45,777 nt of DNA from Thermaceae bacterium (GTDB lineage: Bacteria; Deinococcota; Deinococci; Deinococcales; Marinithermaceae). Shown one piece after another: positions 43,504 to 45,777 of this stretch. The notes under the pieces were generated by a model. It searched no databases and was not told the DNA's origin. It was given only the letters and a program-made list of their open reading frames with translations. Where the stretch lies: positions 1 through 45,777 of the forward strand of contig JAMOUW010000023.1 in assembly GCA_027067955.1 (NCBI GenBank), in the 5' to 3' direction. A program made the position numbers and the translations under genes. Within the stretch, counting starts at the first letter, position 1. Each line of letters starts with the position of its first letter.

Positions 43504-43874
43504 ATTGTTGTTATGACCTTCACAACAAAAGAGCCCTAAAATAGTTCCTGCTCACCGGAGAAATACTAACAGCCAAGCTTCTATTCGCAGCCAGCGTGTT
43601 GAACGTTGGCATTGCATTCCGTGGCCCTGTATTACACAGCTGATGGTTGGCCGCAGCGGCAAGTGCTTCTGCTGCCCCCTCCGCCACCGCGCACAACCGT
43701 GTTGCATACAAAACACTGTTGCCGGTGTCATCACGACACGCTGCCGAGCAAAACAACTCTTTCTACCTGATTCTTGGGAGCGGTGGCCAGAACCTCGCCG
43801 TCTTTTTCGACCAAAAAGCGGCCCTTCCTAACCCTTACCTTCGCCCCCGGTTTGACAACGTGCAAAACGTACAT
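43504..43874 (-). pseudogene. cas1: Decayed cas1 (adaptation integrase) remnant
   Basis: An ATG at 43874 opens MYVLHVVKPGAKVRVRKGRF and GEVLATAPKNQVERVVLLGSVS, a typical Cas1 N-terminal beta domain, but a TGA at 43731-43733 stops it after 47 residues. Cas1-like sequence goes on in other frames: VMTPATVFCMQHGC (from 43734) and then SLAVSISPVSRNYFRALLL (to about 43520). At least two frameshifts and loss of the C-terminal two thirds, with its catalytic E, H and D, make it non-functional. Located just downstream of the csx1-type gene on the same strand. Confidence 0.7.
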
Positions 43875-43920
43875 CGCCAGCTCCAAAACACGTCCCGCAC
43901 CTATCGCCCACCGTAAGCAT

Positions 43921-45159
43921 TTAGGAAAGATTGGTTTCTATATAGTTTGCGGTTTCGCCGCAAACGTTTTCTATCTGCTCCTGCGCCTTGCGAGCACGCC
44001 GGGCGTTGCTCCTGAAACCGGCGTGATTAATGTCGTTTCGCAGGTCGCTGAGCGTCTGCCAAAGATCCAGCATTTCCTTGTCGCTGCACGTTTTTTGCCA
44101 GCGGGCCTCTTCCCATTGGTTGAGGGCTTTTTCCGCCAACTCGCGGTCGCTCCTGTCAAAAAAATCCCCGCCATTCCGGTGTACGCAGTAGCTCACCAGC
44201 GCCTCGCGGGCAAGAGTAACCGCCTCAGGGTAGGCCTGGGTGCGCAAATAGTAATGCAGCGTTTGCACCATGGCCAGCAAGGCTTCCTTTCCCGAAAAGT
44301 CTTGATAATCGCCAGGCGCAAAAGAGGCCAGCTCCCTAAAGCTCGGTTGCAAAAACGGGGCTATTGCCCGCAGTTCCGGAAAATACTCAAGCTCACGCTC
44401 GGCGGCTGGCAGCACGTCACCGAGCCTTTTGGAGGTGTCCACGGCTTTGGCTACTCGAATAGTGCGGAGGGCCAGGCCCATATTTTCTAAATGTCCTGCC
44501 AGACTGCTTAAGTTCGCAGGATTCCTAGGCAGTTTTTGGCTCCCACTAAACACCGGCTCCAGCGTTCCCTTTAGCAGTTCAAGCAATGGCTCCGCGTGCG
44601 AGAACCTGCGCAGGTCGCCCAGCGCCCGCGACCATTTTTGGATGTTTAGGAGCGGAGTCATGTCGAAAAATGGCGTTTCCGAACCCGTTTTGGCCTCACG
44701 AGCGCCGTAAAAAACACCGCTAATGCTCACCTCGCCCATCTCTTCAGCCAGCAACGCACTTTGCAACGCCAGCAGAGGCAAAGTTCGGTAGCCGTGGGTA
44801 ACGTCAATAATAATCTCTGCATCTTCCGGTAGCTTTTCCACGATGTTAACTACCGCGTTCCAAATCTCTTCTTCCGAACGCCCCTCGGGGATGTCTATGT
44901 AGCGCGGAGAGTATCCAAACTCGTCCACCACCATCTGCCACCCCTGCCTTTTTGCTTCGCCAGTAGTCAAAAATACTGGTGAAAACTCGGGGAAAAACTC
45001 AACCAGCGCCCGCATTGTCAGGCCCGTTGGCTTGCTCGTTTTCTTTTGCCCGTCTCGAACCAGGGTATAAACCGTGGTTTCGTAGCGCGGTTCGCCACCC
45101 TCGTCTTTTCTTGGCAACCCCAAAGCACCCAGTATGTATTTGCCGCCTTTAGTAAGCAC
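43921..45159 (-). CDS. csx1: CARF-HEPN ribonuclease of the Csx1/TM1812 family
   Basis: 412 residues. N-terminal CARF domain (about 1-175) with the ligand-loop motif DVTHGYRTLP (119-128), matching the TM1812/Csx1 group, and a helical C-terminal HEPN domain with the catalytic RNDINH (R374, H379, the RxxxxH signature). It should cleave RNA non-specifically when cyclic oligoadenylate from a type III Cas10 complex binds the CARF domain. The GTG at 45159 follows GGAGGT by four bases. The frame and motifs are intact although the neighbouring cas6 and cas1 are broken. Confidence 0.88.
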   Translation of the reverse strand: MLTKGGKYILGALGLPRKDEGGEPRYETTVYTLVRDGQKKTSKPTGLTMRALVEFFPEFSPVFLTTGEAKRQGWQMVVDEFGYSPRYIDIPEGRSEEEIWNAVVNIVEKLPEDAEIIIDVTHGYRTLPLLALQSALLAEEMGEVSISGVFYGAREAKTGSETPFFDMTPLLNIQKWSRALGDLRRFSHAEPLLELLKGTLEPVFSGSQKLPRNPANLSSLAGHLENMGLALRTIRVAKAVDTSKRLGDVLPAAERELEYFPELRAIAPFLQPSFRELASFAPGDYQDFSGKEALLAMVQTLHYYLRTQAYPEAVTLAREALVSYCVHRNGGDFFDRSDRELAEKALNQWEEARWQKTCSDKEMLDLWQTLSDLRNDINHAGFRSNARRARKAQEQIENVCGETANYIETNLS

Positions 45160-45272
45160 AACTACCTCCCTGCCAACGTATTAGCGCCGCACAGCCAAAT
45201 GGCAGCAACTCTTTTGTGACTTCCCGCACTGCAACAACTCATGCAACCAAAGCTCCGGCAACGTATTGGTGC
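45160..45272. other. Short gap between cas6 and csx1
   Basis: 113 bases holding the GGAGGT ribosome site of the csx1-type gene; no separate promoter stands out. Confidence 0.4.
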
Positions 45273-45678
45273 TCAGGCCTGCGCCTGCCCGTTCCCGCTT
45301 CTTCTTGGCTGTCTTTGGTACTCCTTTACCAACCCAAAGCCCAACGTGGTTTTTGCTCCCACCCCCGAGTAAAAAGCCATACCGCCAAGTCGGCCCAGCC
45401 AGAGTGCCGCCTCATTGCCGGCGCCGTGCAAGTGATAGGTAATATGGCCCACAAAACCGGCCGTCTGCTCGTGCGCCTGGGCATAAATAGTTTTGCCCCG
45501 CAGATAGCGGATAGTGGCGTGCTCAATGAGTGTTTCTAGCGCCCCATCGGGCACTGGCTCTGGTGCAAACGCAGACCACTTTTGTGCCAATGAATACAGT
45601 GTTAGCGCGGGCTCGGGTATGGGGTAGTTAAAGCCGTGGCGGCGGAAAAAGGTGATACCGTCTTCCCCCGTCAACCCC
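45273..45678 (-). pseudogene. cas6: cas6 missing its N-terminal half
   Basis: The frame gives GITFFRRHGFNYPIPEPALT followed by LYSLAQKW, a middle Cas6 segment, then GFVGHITYHL and the glycine-rich loop AFYSGVGAKTTLGFG near the end, the hallmark of the crRNA-processing endoribonuclease Cas6. About 134 codons remain of the usual 240-280. Directly upstream on the same strand lies the end of a transposase gene, so the 5' half with its catalytic residues was cut off by the insertion sequence. The frame opens at a TTG that is unlikely to be a true start. Confidence 0.75.
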
Positions 45679-45777
45679 TCAGGCCACCAGGGCCTCCCGC
45701 CCCTGCTCCTTGTAGTAGGCCTTCAGCCTGCCCATGAGCTGTCGTAGGATCTTGTGGGCTACGGCTAGCAATGCCTG
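45679..45777 (-). mobile_element. 3' end of an IS110-like transposase gene
   Basis: The last 32 codons, ALLAVAHKILRQLMGRLKAY and onward to EALVA, resemble the C-terminus of IS110-family (DEDD) transposases, which begin with an AVAHKLL-type helix. The gene enters from beyond the right edge and its TGA is at 45679-45681, a few bases from the broken end of cas6. IS110 elements lack long terminal inverted repeats and none is seen. Family assignment from so short a piece is tentative. Confidence 0.6.

Overview
This is a GC-rich, very compact bacterial chromosome segment carrying the replication origin. Several things point to the order Thermales (Deinococcota), probably an Oceanithermus- or Marinithermus-like genus: the order dnaA, oriC, dnaN, eno, pyk with mnmG, rsmG, parA and parB on the other side; TTG and GTG starts; and dozens of genes preceded by TANNNT six bases before the start codon, the leaderless promoter type known from Deinococcus and Thermus. 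The genus is inference; no rRNA or tRNA gene was seen.

Left part (1-22000). A partial nucleoside hydrolase diverges from an ArsR/SmtB repressor and its Zn/Cd/Pb efflux ATPase. Then come a short asparaginase, a PiT phosphate transporter with its DUF47 partner, an EamA transporter, small unknown proteins, acetylglutamate kinase, a LapA-like coiled-coil membrane protein, a Na+/H+ antiporter, a PolX-PHP protein whose polymerase site looks dead, a HisK-type PHP phosphatase, purA, a GCS2 ligase, an M20 peptidase, a cupin, an HD hydrolase, ispF and a TenA-like protein. A VWA protein follows pyk.

Origin (22000-31440). pyk, eno, dnaN and dnaA point left; mnmG, rsmG, parA and parB point right. The dnaA-dnaN gap holds a cluster of DnaA boxes in two opposed blocks next to an AT-rich stretch. 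Two parS sites lie inside mnmG and rsmG, next to parAB.

Right core part (31440-40607). comEC, comEA and a PH-domain membrane protein with 16 consecutive prolines form one operon. A Cse60-like protein, a TPR protein, a polyprenyl diphosphate synthase, inorganic pyrophosphatase, a low-complexity membrane protein, a YrhK-like protein and a beta-helix lipoprotein follow.

Accessory island (40608-45777). Base composition drops and the content becomes a decaying type III CRISPR ancillary locus, all on the minus strand: the end of an IS110-like transposase, a cas6 cut by it, an intact CARF-HEPN Csx1/TM1812 RNase, a frameshifted cas1 remnant, a lone CRISPR-repeat-like sequence with a palindromic promoter, a four-helix membrane protein with a CARF-like domain, Csx15 and an unrecognised 108-residue protein. 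The intact effectors beside broken adaptation and processing genes make this the most interesting part of the window.
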